Assembly: GCF_019931215.1 (NCBI RefSeq)
Contig: NZ_JAIOUB010000003.1
Span: 248,001 to 312,000, forward strand
From: Alcanivorax limicola
GTDB taxonomy: Bacteria > Pseudomonadota > Gammaproteobacteria > Pseudomonadales > Alcanivoracaceae
Direction of reading: 5' to 3'
Length of the DNA stretch: 64,000 bases
Part shown: in pieces, positions 16,423-26,194 of the stretch
Layout: each line of letters opens with the position of its first letter
Position numbering within the stretch: the first letter of the stretch is position 1
Notes under the pieces: model-generated
Told to the model about the DNA's origin: nothing
Seen by the model: the letters and a program-made list of their open reading frames with translations, nothing else
Database searches by the model: none
Program-made: the position numbers and the translations under genes

Positions 16423-18437
16423 AACTCAGCTCCTATGGCCACGAGGTAATAGCGGCCCGGCAAGGGATACTCCGAGAAGTTGTCGTTGAAGGCGCTGTAG
16501 AAGCCGCTGTCGCTGACATTGCGATCCTGCAAATTATGCACTGTGCCTTTGATGTAAAACTGTCTGTGCCTTGCGGTAGCAGCCAGGTCAGTCCAGCGAT
16601 AACTATCCTGACGTCCCTGAGCGTTGTCGTTGTCGTCGGAGTAGTAACGAGTGCCCACATATCTTTGTGAAGCAGAGATCGTCAGCCAGGGACGTGCATC
16701 CCAATCGATCTGCATATAGCCGCTGCGCCTCGGTATCTGGGGAATCTGGTTGCCTTTAAAGGGCCCCTCGTCAAATTCGGATGTCTGAAGTGTCCCATTG
16801 ACGGTGAGCCAGATGTCGTCGTCAAGGCGCCACTGACTATTCAATGTGTAGCCTTGGCGCTGTGTCCGGTCTTCAAGGTTTACGTTGCCCATGCCAGGGA
16901 TGAATATTATTTCGTCATCGTACCTTGCGCGCCAATATGTGATCGATGAGCGCTGCCGGCCATCCCGCCATCGCATGCCTGTTGTATAAACCCGACCTGT
17001 TTGAGGTGTGACGGGATCCAGGTTGCCACTGACAAGAAAGATGCTTTCATCGAAGCTTGCGACTCTTGCAGTGCGCGCGGCGCTGGCAAACAGAGCGAAA
17101 TTATCTAGCGGTTGATAGGTGAGGCCGCCTTCATAGAGTTCCAGGCGGTCATTCTGTGAATCTTGCGGGCCGCTGGCGAGCCTGAAGTCTTGTTCGACTT
17201 TTTCGCTCCGAGCGCCTAATGACAAAGACAAGCTATCGGTGATGCCGCTGGTGAGAAACCCATACCAGGCTTCCTGTCGCTGATCGCCAGTCTGCTTGTT
17301 TGCGGGCTCCGGGAAGTTGGCCTCGGAGTCGGCGTTATTCGTCTCATATTCGCTGATGTAGAGATCCCAGCCGAATGTCCAGTCGTGTCGAATGGGGCCA
17401 GTTGCAAAGCGGCCATTCAGACGTGGCGTTACACCGTAACCTTCAATCTCGGCTTCCGTGTAGAAGGGGAAGCTGGCATCGTCGAAGAAAGCGCTTTGCC
17501 TTTTTCTCCGCAAGTTGGCATCCAGATGGAAATCCATGGTTTCCATGTGTATTACCAGCCCCGGCATAATGCTGTAGCCGTCTCTATCTGCCCAGTCATT
17601 GGGTGTATTTGTTCCGCGTGGGTTGTCTCGCGACTCATTAATGCCCGCTGACGCATCGATCAGACGCGCGCCGGGAAAGCCCAGTTCTTCCTTGTCCGCT
17701 TGCACGGTCAGATAAAACGTTGTGTCATCCAGCCGGTGCCGCAGATCGGCGAAGGCGGTGCGCTGGCGCAGGGCGTTGTTGTCCCGATAACCATCGCTGT
17801 TCAGGGCCTGTACCGAGAACAGGCCGCTGGTGTGTGCATTGCCCTGCGATGCCCACAGCGTGCCGCCGCGTGTGTTGAACGAGCCGGCACTGGCTTCGAT
17901 GCCGAGGCTCTGCTCATACCGATCCCGGGTGATGATATTGATGGCGCCGCCGGATGCCCCGTTGCCGTACAACACGCCACCAGCACCGGGCAGGATTTCG
18001 ATACGCTCGATAGCTGCCAGCGGGATGGCAGAAAAGTCCACGCTGGCCATGTCGATGTCGTTGAGGCGTCGGCCGTTCAGCAGCACCAGAGTGTTCTGTG
18101 TTGCGGTGGCGCCAAAGCCCATCAGATCAATGGTGCTCTGGCTGTCACTGATGCCGTACAGACGGCTGGCACGCACGCCGGCGACGGTATCGAGCACATC
18201 GGCCAGGCTGCGTACCGGCATGCGGCGAATATCTTCCGCTGTCAGCACCACGGCGCCGACCGGCAGGGCATCGGTGAGGTGTCCGGTGCGTGAGGCGGTG
18301 ATCTCCACGCGGGCCAGTGCGGCGTTGGTGTCGGCGCCGTCACCAGCAGTGCGCCCTTCAGTCTGGGCAAAAGCGAAAACGGGATTGAGGGCCGCACAGA
18401 TCAGGGTGGCGGCCGGGACCAGATGCGCGCTGCGCAT
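16419..18437 (-). CDS. TonB-dependent receptor, probably for cobalamin or a related corrinoid
   Basis: The 672-aa outer-membrane receptor has a signal peptide (1-24, ending FAFAQ) and a TonB-box region ARVEITASRTG. A plug domain (LADVLDTVAGVRAS, NTLVLLNGRRLNDIDMASVDFSAIP, ERIEILPGAGGVLYGNGASGGAINIITR) precedes a 22-strand-type barrel ending in a C-terminal phenylalanine (VAIGAEF). The plug and barrel resemble BtuB-like receptors. Linkage by a four-base overlap to a cobalamin adenosyltransferase is the main reason to propose a corrinoid substrate. I looked for a cobalamin riboswitch in the 132 bases upstream and did not find one. ATG at 18437 is preceded by GGAGG; the frame is open further upstream without a signal peptide. 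Confidence 0.82.
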   Translation of the reverse strand: MRSAHLVPAATLICAALNPVFAFAQTEGRTAGDGADTNAALARVEITASRTGHLTDALPVGAVVLTAEDIRRMPVRSLADVLDTVAGVRASRLYGISDSQSTIDLMGFGATATQNTLVLLNGRRLNDIDMASVDFSAIPLAAIERIEILPGAGGVLYGNGASGGAINIITRDRYEQSLGIEASAGSFNTRGGTLWASQGNAHTSGLFSVQALNSDGYRDNNALRQRTAFADLRHRLDDTTFYLTVQADKEELGFPGARLIDASAGINESRDNPRGTNTPNDWADRDGYSIMPGLVIHMETMDFHLDANLRRKRQSAFFDDASFPFYTEAEIEGYGVTPRLNGRFATGPIRHDWTFGWDLYISEYETNNADSEANFPEPANKQTGDQRQEAWYGFLTSGITDSLSLSLGARSEKVEQDFRLASGPQDSQNDRLELYEGGLTYQPLDNFALFASAARTARVASFDESIFLVSGNLDPVTPQTGRVYTTGMRWRDGRQRSSITYWRARYDDEIIFIPGMGNVNLEDRTQRQGYTLNSQWRLDDDIWLTVNGTLQTSEFDEGPFKGNQIPQIPRRSGYMQIDWDARPWLTISASQRYVGTRYYSDDNDNAQGRQDSYRWTDLAATARHRQFYIKGTVHNLQDRNVSDSGFYSAFNDNFSEYPLPGRYYLVAIGAEF

Positions 18438-18569
18438 GCTTCCTCCGGTGAGCAGATCCTGCCGTGGCAGGGGCGCCTTCTGGCGCAACAGATATCGAAG
18501 GCAGAAGGATAACCGGTTGCTGCAAGCAGCGCGAACAACCTGGGGTGAAGACAGTGAAGCGAGGGGCAC

Positions 18570-19445
18570 TCAGTGCAGCGCGGCGACGATGGCCGCGTGG
18601 GCTGGCATCGGTAGCGCCAGCGGTGCGGCCTGGCGCAGCAGCCAGCCGTTGATGTAGTCGATTTCCGTGGGGCGCCCGGCGCGGTAATCCGCGCGCATGG
18701 AGGAGGTGTTCTGCGCCGTGGCGCGGGCCAGATGCAGGGCACGCACCAGCGTGTCGTTGGGCCAGTCCGGGTCAAGGCGTGCCAGCAGCTGATCTGCCTC
18801 ATCGGCGAGGCGCGCGGCATGGGCGCGCAATGCCGGGTCGTCGCACAGCGCGCCATTGGGGCAGTCGTGCAGCGCAGTAAGCGGATTGATGACGGCGTTG
18901 ACGGACAGCTTGAGCCATTGCTGCCGTCGCATGTCCACATGCCAGTGCAGCGCCGGCCAGTGTGGTTGCAGGGCGTCGAACCAGTCCGGTGGCGTCAGGG
19001 CCGCTGCGCCGCCATCGCCCATCCATGTCGGGTTTTCTGCCACCACATTGATGGTGTCTCCCGCGCGCCAGGCGCCGCTGTTGCTGATGGCTTCGATGAT
19101 GCGGCAGTCAGCCGGCAGGGGCAGGCCGTCGAGGCTGCCCAGCCCATTCTGCAGGCGTACCAGTGTGGCGGCGGCGCGCAGACGTGGCAGCACGGGCAGC
19201 AGGGCCGTGGCCGTGTCCTGGGCCTTGGTGGCAATCAGCAGATGGGTGATCGGGCCTGTGGTGTCGCCGGGCCATTGGCAGCTTTCCTGGCGGCCATCGG
19301 GATAGATCAGGTGTCGGTGCAGGCTGGCATCGGCTGCGCCATGCCGGGCGCCTGTATGACAGATATCAAAACCGGCACGTTGAAGCGCCGCGCCTGCCAG
19401 GCTGCCGAGATTCCCGGCGCCGAGAATATGCCAGCGCAGCGACAC
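18570..19445 (-). CDS. panE: 2-dehydropantoate 2-reductase (ketopantoate reductase)
   Basis: PanE reduces ketopantoate to pantoate with NADPH in pantothenate and CoA synthesis. The 291-aa product has the nucleotide-binding motif HILGAGNLGSLAG at 6-18, the hinge segment LLIATKAQDT, LQNGLGSLDGL, and the C-terminal catalytic region WLKLSVNAVINPLTALHDCPNGAL with the conserved Lys and Asn, then TSSMRADYRAGRPTEIDYINGW. The start is GTG at 19445, three bases after the stop of the receiver/GGDEF gene, so they share an operon. panE beside that regulator and near ampG is an arrangement I recall from Pseudomonas aeruginosa (PA4393-PA4397 area). Confidence 0.93.
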   Translation of the reverse strand: MSLRWHILGAGNLGSLAGAALQRAGFDICHTGARHGAADASLHRHLIYPDGRQESCQWPGDTTGPITHLLIATKAQDTATALLPVLPRLRAAATLVRLQNGLGSLDGLPLPADCRIIEAISNSGAWRAGDTINVVAENPTWMGDGGAAALTPPDWFDALQPHWPALHWHVDMRRQQWLKLSVNAVINPLTALHDCPNGALCDDPALRAHAARLADEADQLLARLDPDWPNDTLVRALHLARATAQNTSSMRADYRAGRPTEIDYINGWLLRQAAPLALPMPAHAAIVAALH

Positions 19446-19448
19446 GGA

Positions 19449-20405
19449 TCAGTGGCCCTGTTGCCGGTCGAACTGTGACGGTTGATGAAGCGATGCCGTC
19501 ATGGCCTGCGCGGCGCGGCGAAACAAGGTGGCTGTATCTGCGACCACGTCCCCGGGGCTGGTGCCCAGACCAATGCTGACGTGCAGCTTCAACTGCTGTG
19601 TATCTACTTCAAACGCACGCTGGTTGAGGTTGTCATACAGGCGCTGGAAACTCTGCGGCGTACACTGCGCCGGGTCGCTCTGGTGGGTAATCAAGGCAAA
19701 GGTGCTGATGCCGGTGCGCGCCAGAATATCCATCGGCCGCACCAGTTGTTGCAGCCGCCGGCTGAAGGTCAGGATCAGTTGGCGGCTGCCGGCACGGCCC
19801 AGGCGTTCGCGCAGGCTGGCGAAATGCTCGATACGAATCAGCAGCAGGCAGGCGGAGCCGCCGCGTGTGCTGGCCTGGCGCAGCGCGTCGTCGAGCCGCC
19901 GCTGGGCGTAACTGTTGTTGCCGAAACCGGTGAGTGGGTCCAGTAGCGGGCGACGGCGCAGGCGCCGCATGGCGCCCAGCAGGCGATCGTTGTCCGCCAG
20001 TACCCGGTTGTGCACGGCCACCAGCCGGTCGGCGGCCAGCACGCGGGGCAGCAGCTGGGCGTTCATGGTCGCCTTGGTGACATAGTCATCCACGCCTTCG
20101 TCGAAGGCTTCGCGCAGGGCGTGTTCTTCTTCCCGGGCGGTGAGCAACAGAATATAGGTGTAATGGTTGCTGGCCTCATCCCGTTGGCGAATACGCCGGG
20201 TCAGTGTCAGGCCGTCCATCTCCGGCATCATCCAGTCTGCAATCACGATCTGCGCCGGACGACGGTCGAGCATCAACAGCGCCGCGTGACCGGATTCGGC
20301 ATGCCGCACATCCACGTAACCGGCTTGCTGCAGGGTGCGCAGGACAATGGTGGCGGAGAAGCGGGCATCATCCACAACAATAATGGGTGTTTCCGGGTGA
20401 GGCAT
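19449..20405 (-). CDS. response regulator with receiver and degenerate GGDEF domain
   Basis: The 318-aa protein has a receiver domain (about 5-125; acidic pair VVDD, phospho-acceptor D57 in IADWMMPEMDG, K111) and a GGDEF-family domain (about 150-305) beginning LLDPLTGFGNN. The active-site motif is replaced by TGIST at 231-235 in the context ARTGISTFALI. Diguanylate cyclase activity is therefore not expected. RPMD at 223-226 sits where the inhibitory c-di-GMP site (RxxD) lies in active cyclases and is intact, so the domain may still bind c-di-GMP. It is encoded 47 bases after ampG and three bases before panE. Inputs and outputs are unknown. Confidence 0.85.
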   Translation of the reverse strand: MPHPETPIIVVDDARFSATIVLRTLQQAGYVDVRHAESGHAALLMLDRRPAQIVIADWMMPEMDGLTLTRRIRQRDEASNHYTYILLLTAREEEHALREAFDEGVDDYVTKATMNAQLLPRVLAADRLVAVHNRVLADNDRLLGAMRRLRRRPLLDPLTGFGNNSYAQRRLDDALRQASTRGGSACLLLIRIEHFASLRERLGRAGSRQLILTFSRRLQQLVRPMDILARTGISTFALITHQSDPAQCTPQSFQRLYDNLNQRAFEVDTQQLKLHVSIGLGTSPGDVVADTATLFRRAAQAMTASLHQPSQFDRQQGH

Positions 20406-20452
20406 CAGTGTGACTCTTTATGTTTTGCCCTGAATGATAGCAGAGCGTGCAG

Positions 20453-21841
20453 CTACCTGTGCGGTGAACTGTGTTCCGAAACCGGTGCCTCGGCTTCGGC
20501 GGGCCGGGCGTCGGACGTGTGTGTCGGGAAACGTTTCATCAGCATCCATAACAATGGCAGCCCCAACAATGCAATGAAGGCGGTCAGCACAAAGAATACG
20601 GCCCAGTCGCCGTCCAGCTTGTCTACCATGTAACCGCTGCCTGCGGACAACCAGATGCGCGCCAGATTGCCCAGCGAGGCGAGCAGCGCATAGTGCGTGG
20701 CGGTGTAAGCCACGTTACACAGGCTGGACAGATAGGCGACGAAGGCGACAGTGACCAGGCCGGTGGTGAAGTTATCCGACACCACCGCCACGGCCAGCAT
20801 CCACTTTTCCTGACCGACCACGGCCAGCGCAGCATAGGTGAGGTTGGTCAGGGCGGTGAGCAGCCCGGCGAGAAACAGCGCGCGCAGGATGCCGATGCGG
20901 GCTGCCAGAATGCCGCCAAGAAAAATGCCGAACATGTTGGCGCCGAAACCGTAGATTTTGGACACCTCGGCAATGTCGTCCAGACCAAAGCCCAACTCGC
21001 GGTAAAACACCCCGGACATGCGCCCGAGCATGGCATCACCGAGCTTGAATACGAACACGAACAGCAGAATCAGCCACCAGCCATCCCGGCGCATGAACTC
21101 GGCAAAAGGCGCGACCACGGCATTGTGCAGCCAGGCCAGCACGGCCGCCCGGGTGGGGGGATAACGGCCGGCAAAGCGGGCCCTGGCGCGACGCTCCAGT
21201 TCGGAGACTTCCCGGGAGATGCGGCGCACCGGCTCCGGGCTCATGAGAATGGCGATCATGCCCACCAGCACGCCCAGCGCCAGCACCTGATACGCGACCT
21301 CCCAACCATGAAAGTTGGCCAGGTACAGGCCTCCGGCGCCGCCCACCAGCGTGCCGCCGATATGCCAGCCCCAGATGGATACCGCAGCACCGCTGCCATA
21401 TTGATGGGGTTCCAGCACATCAATGCGGTAGGCATCTATGACGATGTCCTGGGTGGCGCTGGCGGTGGTCACCAGCAGCGTTGCCATGGCCATCATGAAC
21501 AACTGCTCGGCGGGATTCGAGAAGGACATCCACAGGATCGCCGACATCAACAGCACTTGCGTCAGCAAGGCCCAGCTGCGCCGCTGGCCCAGCAGGTTGC
21601 CGAGCACCGGCAGTCGCAGGCGGTCTACCAACGGCGCCCAGAGAAAGTTGATGGCGTAGGGCGTTGCCGCCAGGGCAAACAGGCCGATATCCGTGCGGCT
21701 GACGTCGTTGTCCCGCAACCAGATGGACAGATTGCTGAACACCATTGGCGCGGGCAGGCCGCTGGCAAAGCCCAGCGCCAGCAGCGTCAGCATGCGACGA
21801 TTCAGATAGGCATCCAGGCCGGAGAGAAAGCGGGCTTGCAT
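20453..21841 (-). CDS. ampG: muropeptide permease AmpG
   Basis: AmpG is an inner-membrane major-facilitator permease that imports GlcNAc-anhydroMurNAc peptides for recycling, supplying the substrate of AmpD. The 462-aa product has about 12-14 helices. Family landmarks are ALGFASGLPAPMVFSNLSIWLRD at the N-terminus, FLWAPLVDRLRLPVLGNLLGQRRSW, the conserved SATQDIVIDAYRIDVL motif, GWHIGGTLVGGAGGLYLA, and ASLGNLARIWLSAGSGYMVD. The C-terminal tail is hydrophilic. The ATG at 21841 gives the expected N-terminus. It starts a leftward operon with the degenerate GGDEF regulator and panE. Confidence 0.95.
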   Translation of the reverse strand: MQARFLSGLDAYLNRRMLTLLALGFASGLPAPMVFSNLSIWLRDNDVSRTDIGLFALAATPYAINFLWAPLVDRLRLPVLGNLLGQRRSWALLTQVLLMSAILWMSFSNPAEQLFMMAMATLLVTTASATQDIVIDAYRIDVLEPHQYGSGAAVSIWGWHIGGTLVGGAGGLYLANFHGWEVAYQVLALGVLVGMIAILMSPEPVRRISREVSELERRARARFAGRYPPTRAAVLAWLHNAVVAPFAEFMRRDGWWLILLFVFVFKLGDAMLGRMSGVFYRELGFGLDDIAEVSKIYGFGANMFGIFLGGILAARIGILRALFLAGLLTALTNLTYAALAVVGQEKWMLAVAVVSDNFTTGLVTVAFVAYLSSLCNVAYTATHYALLASLGNLARIWLSAGSGYMVDKLDGDWAVFFVLTAFIALLGLPLLWMLMKRFPTHTSDARPAEAEAPVSEHSSPHR

Positions 21842-21938
21842 GGGCGCGAGGGCGTCCTTCTGGTCAGGAGGTAAAGCACGCAGTATGCCTGTTCAGGCTG
21901 GCAGGGCCCAGCGGTGAGGGAAAAACACAATCCCCCGG

Positions 21939-22247
21939 TCAGTCAGGCCAGCCATAACGGCGCAGGCTGACCCGCTCTCCGGTAATGGCCACGTCTTCCG
22001 ATACCAGCAATTGCTGCTGACGCATGCCCACGGGCAGGCGGCCGTCGGCCCGCACGACGCGGTACCAGGGCAGGGAGGACCCGGCGGGCAATCGCGCCAT
22101 CAGCTTGCCCACATGGCGGGCGTGGCGCGGGTACCCGGCCAGCGCTGCCACGCGCCCGTAGGCACAGACGCGCCCCGCCGGGATGCTCGCGACAATCAGA
22201 TAGACTGCGCGGGCAAACCCGGACTCCGGATCAGTGACGGCCGTCAT
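21939..22247 (-). CDS. alkyltransferase-like protein (ATL, MGMT family without active-site Cys)
   Basis: The 102-aa product matches the DNA-binding domain of O6-methylguanine-DNA methyltransferases. It has IPAGRVCAYGRVAALAGYPRHARHVGKLM followed by LPWYRVVRADGRL. In true methyltransferases the last motif is PCHRV with the alkyl-accepting cysteine; here W61 replaces it, the diagnostic change in ATL proteins such as E. coli YbaZ and yeast Atl1. ATLs bind O6-alkylguanine without repairing it and hand lesions to nucleotide excision repair. His is also changed to Tyr in the same motif. The gene lies 17 bases after the reductase gene on the same strand. Confidence 0.9.
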   Translation of the reverse strand: MTAVTDPESGFARAVYLIVASIPAGRVCAYGRVAALAGYPRHARHVGKLMARLPAGSSLPWYRVVRADGRLPVGMRQQQLLVSEDVAITGERVSLRRYGWPD

Positions 22248-22264
22248 GCCGAGGCTCGCCGTGG

Positions 22265-23023
22265 TTAGCGCAGCCCGCCATCGGTATCGATGCAGCGACC
22301 GGTGAAGTAGCTGTTCTCGAAGATGAAGGCGACGGACATGGCGATATGCTCCGGTTCCCCTAATCGCTTGAGCGGCACGGCGCCGATCAGGCGATCACGG
22401 GCTTCCGGCTTCATTGCGGCGATCATGTCGGTATTGATGGTGCCCGGTGCCACGGCGCCGGTGCGGATGTTGTAGCGCGCCAGTTCCTTGGCCCAGGATT
22501 CGGCCATGGCGGCAACACCGGCCTTGGCGGCGGAGTAGTTGGTCTGGCCGAAGCTGCCTTGCCGCGCCAGTGAGGAGATATTGACGATCACACCTTCCTC
22601 GACGCCTAGCTCGATCATTTTGGCGGCGGCTTCGCGCCCGCACAGGAACACGCCGGTCAGGTTGACGTCGATCACCGCTTGCCACTGCTGCAGGCTCATC
22701 TTGGTGATCTCGCCGTCCTTGGCCTTGACCAGCAGGCCATCGCGGGTGATGCCGGCATTATTGACCAGCCCGTGCAGGCTGCCGAAGTCTGCTACGACGT
22801 CAGTGAACAGCTTCTCGACCTCGTCTTCCCGCGCTACGTTGACCATATAGGCCTTGCCTGCGCCGCCAGCGGCCTCGCACTGGCGGACGGTTTCGTCGAG
22901 ATCGTCCTGGTTGAGATCAACACAGGCGACTTTGGCGCCCTTGCCGGCAAACAGGGTAGCAATGCCCCGGCCCAGGCCGCGGCCGGCGCCGGTGACAACG
23001 ATGACTTTGTCTTGCACGTTCAT
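22265..23023 (-). CDS. 3-oxoacyl-ACP reductase-like short-chain dehydrogenase (FabG type)
   Basis: This 252-aa short-chain dehydrogenase has the cofactor motif TGAGRGLGRG (12-21), NNAGI, a catalytic serine in NISSLARQG, the catalytic pair YSAAK, and the C-terminal FabG-like TGRCIDTDGGLR. The Asp in CVDLNQDD after the second strand points toward NAD preference, unlike classical NADPH-dependent FabG; this is inference. FabG-type enzymes reduce beta-ketoacyl thioesters, and paralogues outside the fab operon often act in polyhydroxyalkanoate or other lipid pathways. The start is ATG 23023 with GGAG seven bases upstream. Confidence 0.85.
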   Translation of the reverse strand: MNVQDKVIVVTGAGRGLGRGIATLFAGKGAKVACVDLNQDDLDETVRQCEAAGGAGKAYMVNVAREDEVEKLFTDVVADFGSLHGLVNNAGITRDGLLVKAKDGEITKMSLQQWQAVIDVNLTGVFLCGREAAAKMIELGVEEGVIVNISSLARQGSFGQTNYSAAKAGVAAMAESWAKELARYNIRTGAVAPGTINTDMIAAMKPEARDRLIGAVPLKRLGEPEHIAMSVAFIFENSYFTGRCIDTDGGLR

Positions 23024-23106
23024 GGGAAGCTCCAGAGCTTAACTGACAGGGTGTACAGCGTGTTTCATTCGAGGGCCGCATTATTACCCCATGACCCATG
23101 GGTCGC

Positions 23107-23142
23107 AATGACCTACTTGATGACCTGCTTGATGACCTGCTT
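23107..23142. repeat. 12-bp tandem repeat before groES
   Basis: GATGACCTGCTT is repeated exactly at 23119-23130 and 23131-23142, preceded by a diverged copy AATGACCTACTT at 23107-23118. It lies between the divergent reductase gene and the groESL promoter. No function is evident. Confidence 0.75.
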
Positions 23143-23229
23143 CATCAGTGGCGCCATGAAATCTCTGTCATCGCCAGCCCTTGAAAGCGGTCAGGCCCGC
23201 CCCCAATTCACGTTCAGGCCGCAGGGAGC

Positions 23230-23257
23230 TTGACTCTCACAGGCCGGGAATTATCAT
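23230..23257 (+). promoter_or_regulatory. sigma-70 promoter of groESL
   Basis: TTGACT at 23230-23235 and TATCAT at 23252-23257 are 16 bases apart. Transcription would start near 23264, inside the CIRCE element, as in other HrcA-controlled operons. I see no convincing sigma-32 (CTTGAA...CCCCAT) promoter. Confidence 0.6.
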
Positions 23258-23283
23258 TGGCACTCTCAGGCACAGAGTGCTAA
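23257..23283. promoter_or_regulatory. CIRCE element (HrcA operator)
   Basis: TTGGCACTC (23257-23265) and GAGTGCTAA (23275-23283) flank a nine-base spacer. This matches the CIRCE consensus TTAGCACTC-N9-GAGTGCTAA except for one base. It lies about 75 bases before groES and overlaps the predicted transcription start, so HrcA repression of groESL is expected. Confidence 0.93.
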
Positions 23284-23356
23284 CACTTCAGGGCAGCGAG
23301 TGCCAGACACTGGCCGCCCACTGTAAATGCTGGACCTCAACAGGAGAACAGAGGCA

Positions 23357-23647
23357 ATGAAAATCCGTCCTTTGCATGATCGCGTCGTAGTGCGTCGCGC
23401 TGAAGAAGAGACCAAAAGCGCTGGTGGCATCGTACTGCCCGGTTCTGCAGCCGAAAAACCTGCCCGGGGCGAAGTGCTTGCGGTAGGTAACGGCAAGATC
23501 ACCGACAACGGCGATGTACGCCCCCTGGACGTGAAAGTTGGCGACCAGGTGATTTTCGGCCAGTACGCCGGTAGCACCGTCAAGGTTGAAGGCGAAGAGC
23601 TGCTGGTAATGGGCGAGAGCGAAATTCTGGCGGTGGTGGAAGGCTGA
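23357..23647 (+). CDS. groES: co-chaperonin GroES (Cpn10)
   Basis: The product is 96 aa, the standard GroES size. It forms the heptameric lid of the GroEL folding chamber. The sequence follows the family from start to end: [14 protein letters not shown], the mobile loop [19 protein letters not shown] that contacts GroEL, the roof segment [22 protein letters not shown], and the C-terminal [12 protein letters not shown] at 23357 follows AGGAGAACAGAGGCA. It is the first gene of groESL and lies behind a CIRCE operator. GroEL follows after 51 bases. Confidence 0.98.
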   Translation: MKIRPLHDRVVVRRAEEETKSAGGIVLPGSAAEKPARGEVLAVGNGKITDNGDVRPLDVKVGDQVIFGQYAGSTVKVEGEELLVMGESEILAVVEG

Positions 23648-23674
23648 GGCCGTACCCCCCACCCACCATCCTGA

Positions 23675-25342
<1,668 letters not shown>

Positions 25343-25365
25343 GCCTCGCCACACCATTTGCTGCA

Positions 25366-25397
25366 GAAAAAGCCCCGCCTCGTGCGGGGTTTTTTTT
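25366..25397 (+). terminator. intrinsic terminator of groESL
   Basis: CCCCGC (25373-25378) pairs with GCGGGG (25384-25389) around the loop CTCGT. An A-run precedes the stem and eight T residues follow. It lies about 25 bases after the groEL stop. Confidence 0.93.
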
Positions 25398-25464
25398 GGG
25401 CCATCGCCGGTGCGAGATTCTGGGTATACTCGTGGCACTTTCAGCTGTCGGCGATTTTTCTGCC

Positions 25465-26097
25465 ATGTCATCCTTGAAGTCTTCAGCGTTGCTACAGCGT
25501 GATCCGAAGCTGTTTTTCTGGCTGGTGCTGTTTGGTGCCGTGCTCTTGCTGCTCGGTCTGGCCCATGCATGGGTCAATCCCTGGCTCTGGTATGAAACCG
25601 ACGCGATTGCCGCCGGCCAGCTCTGGCGCCTGTGGACCGCTCATCTGGTGCATATCAATCTTTGGCACCTGGCCATGAATCTGGGTGGCTTCGCGCTCTG
25701 CTGCTACTTCTTTACGGACATCTATACCCGGCGCCTGTTGCTGGTCTGGCTGCTGTTCGCGCCGCTTTTCGTCAGCCTGATGATGCTGTGGGTGGACGAC
25801 ACGCCCGGCACCTATGTGGGCCTGTCGGGGGTGCTGCATGGCTGGCTGATCCTGGCCTTGCTGGTGGGGTTTCGGACCCATCCCTGGGTGCATGCATTGG
25901 TGCTGGTGCTGATTTCCGGGCGCCTGATCTGGGAGCAGTTGCCGGCCTACGACGCGGATTATCTGCAGGGCTGGATCGACGGCAGTGTTTACGTCAATGC
26001 GCATCTGTACGGGGCGATGGCCGGTGCGTTGCAGGCCCTGGGGGTGATCGGGCTACGTCGCTATCGGGCTGCCGGGACCGTTGGCCGGGACTGTTGA
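25465..26097 (+). CDS. rrtA: rhombosortase (rhomboid-family intramembrane serine protease)
   Basis: Rhombosortases are rhomboid-family intramembrane proteases that process proteins with a GlyGly-CTERM sorting tail. The 210-aa product has about six helices. The catalytic serine is S121 in YVGLSGVLHGW, the rhombosortase form of the rhomboid GxSG motif, and the histidine is H180 in VNAHLYGAMAG. HLVHINLWHLAMNLGG at 60-75 corresponds to the rhomboid HxxxN region. ATG at 25465 has only a weak ribosome site, but the upstream frame runs back into the groEL terminator. A GlyGly-CTERM protein is encoded about 5 kb away at 31119-33683 and is a plausible substrate. Confidence 0.88.
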   Translation: MSSLKSSALLQRDPKLFFWLVLFGAVLLLLGLAHAWVNPWLWYETDAIAAGQLWRLWTAHLVHINLWHLAMNLGGFALCCYFFTDIYTRRLLLVWLLFAPLFVSLMMLWVDDTPGTYVGLSGVLHGWLILALLVGFRTHPWVHALVLVLISGRLIWEQLPAYDADYLQGWIDGSVYVNAHLYGAMAGALQALGVIGLRRYRAAGTVGRDC

Positions 26098-26194
26098 AAG
26101 CGCTGCGGGCGCTGACCATCGCGCGGGCTGATCTGGTAGACTGCCCCCAGAGCGAGCGTGCGTACAGCGCCAGCGTACAGACAGAGAGATTCCC

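Noticed and set aside
18438..18569. Possible cobalamin riboswitch upstream of the TonB receptor gene
   Set aside because: I searched by eye for the B12 box and the paired core and found only a short CCTGCC/GGCAGG hairpin; not enough to call a riboswitch.
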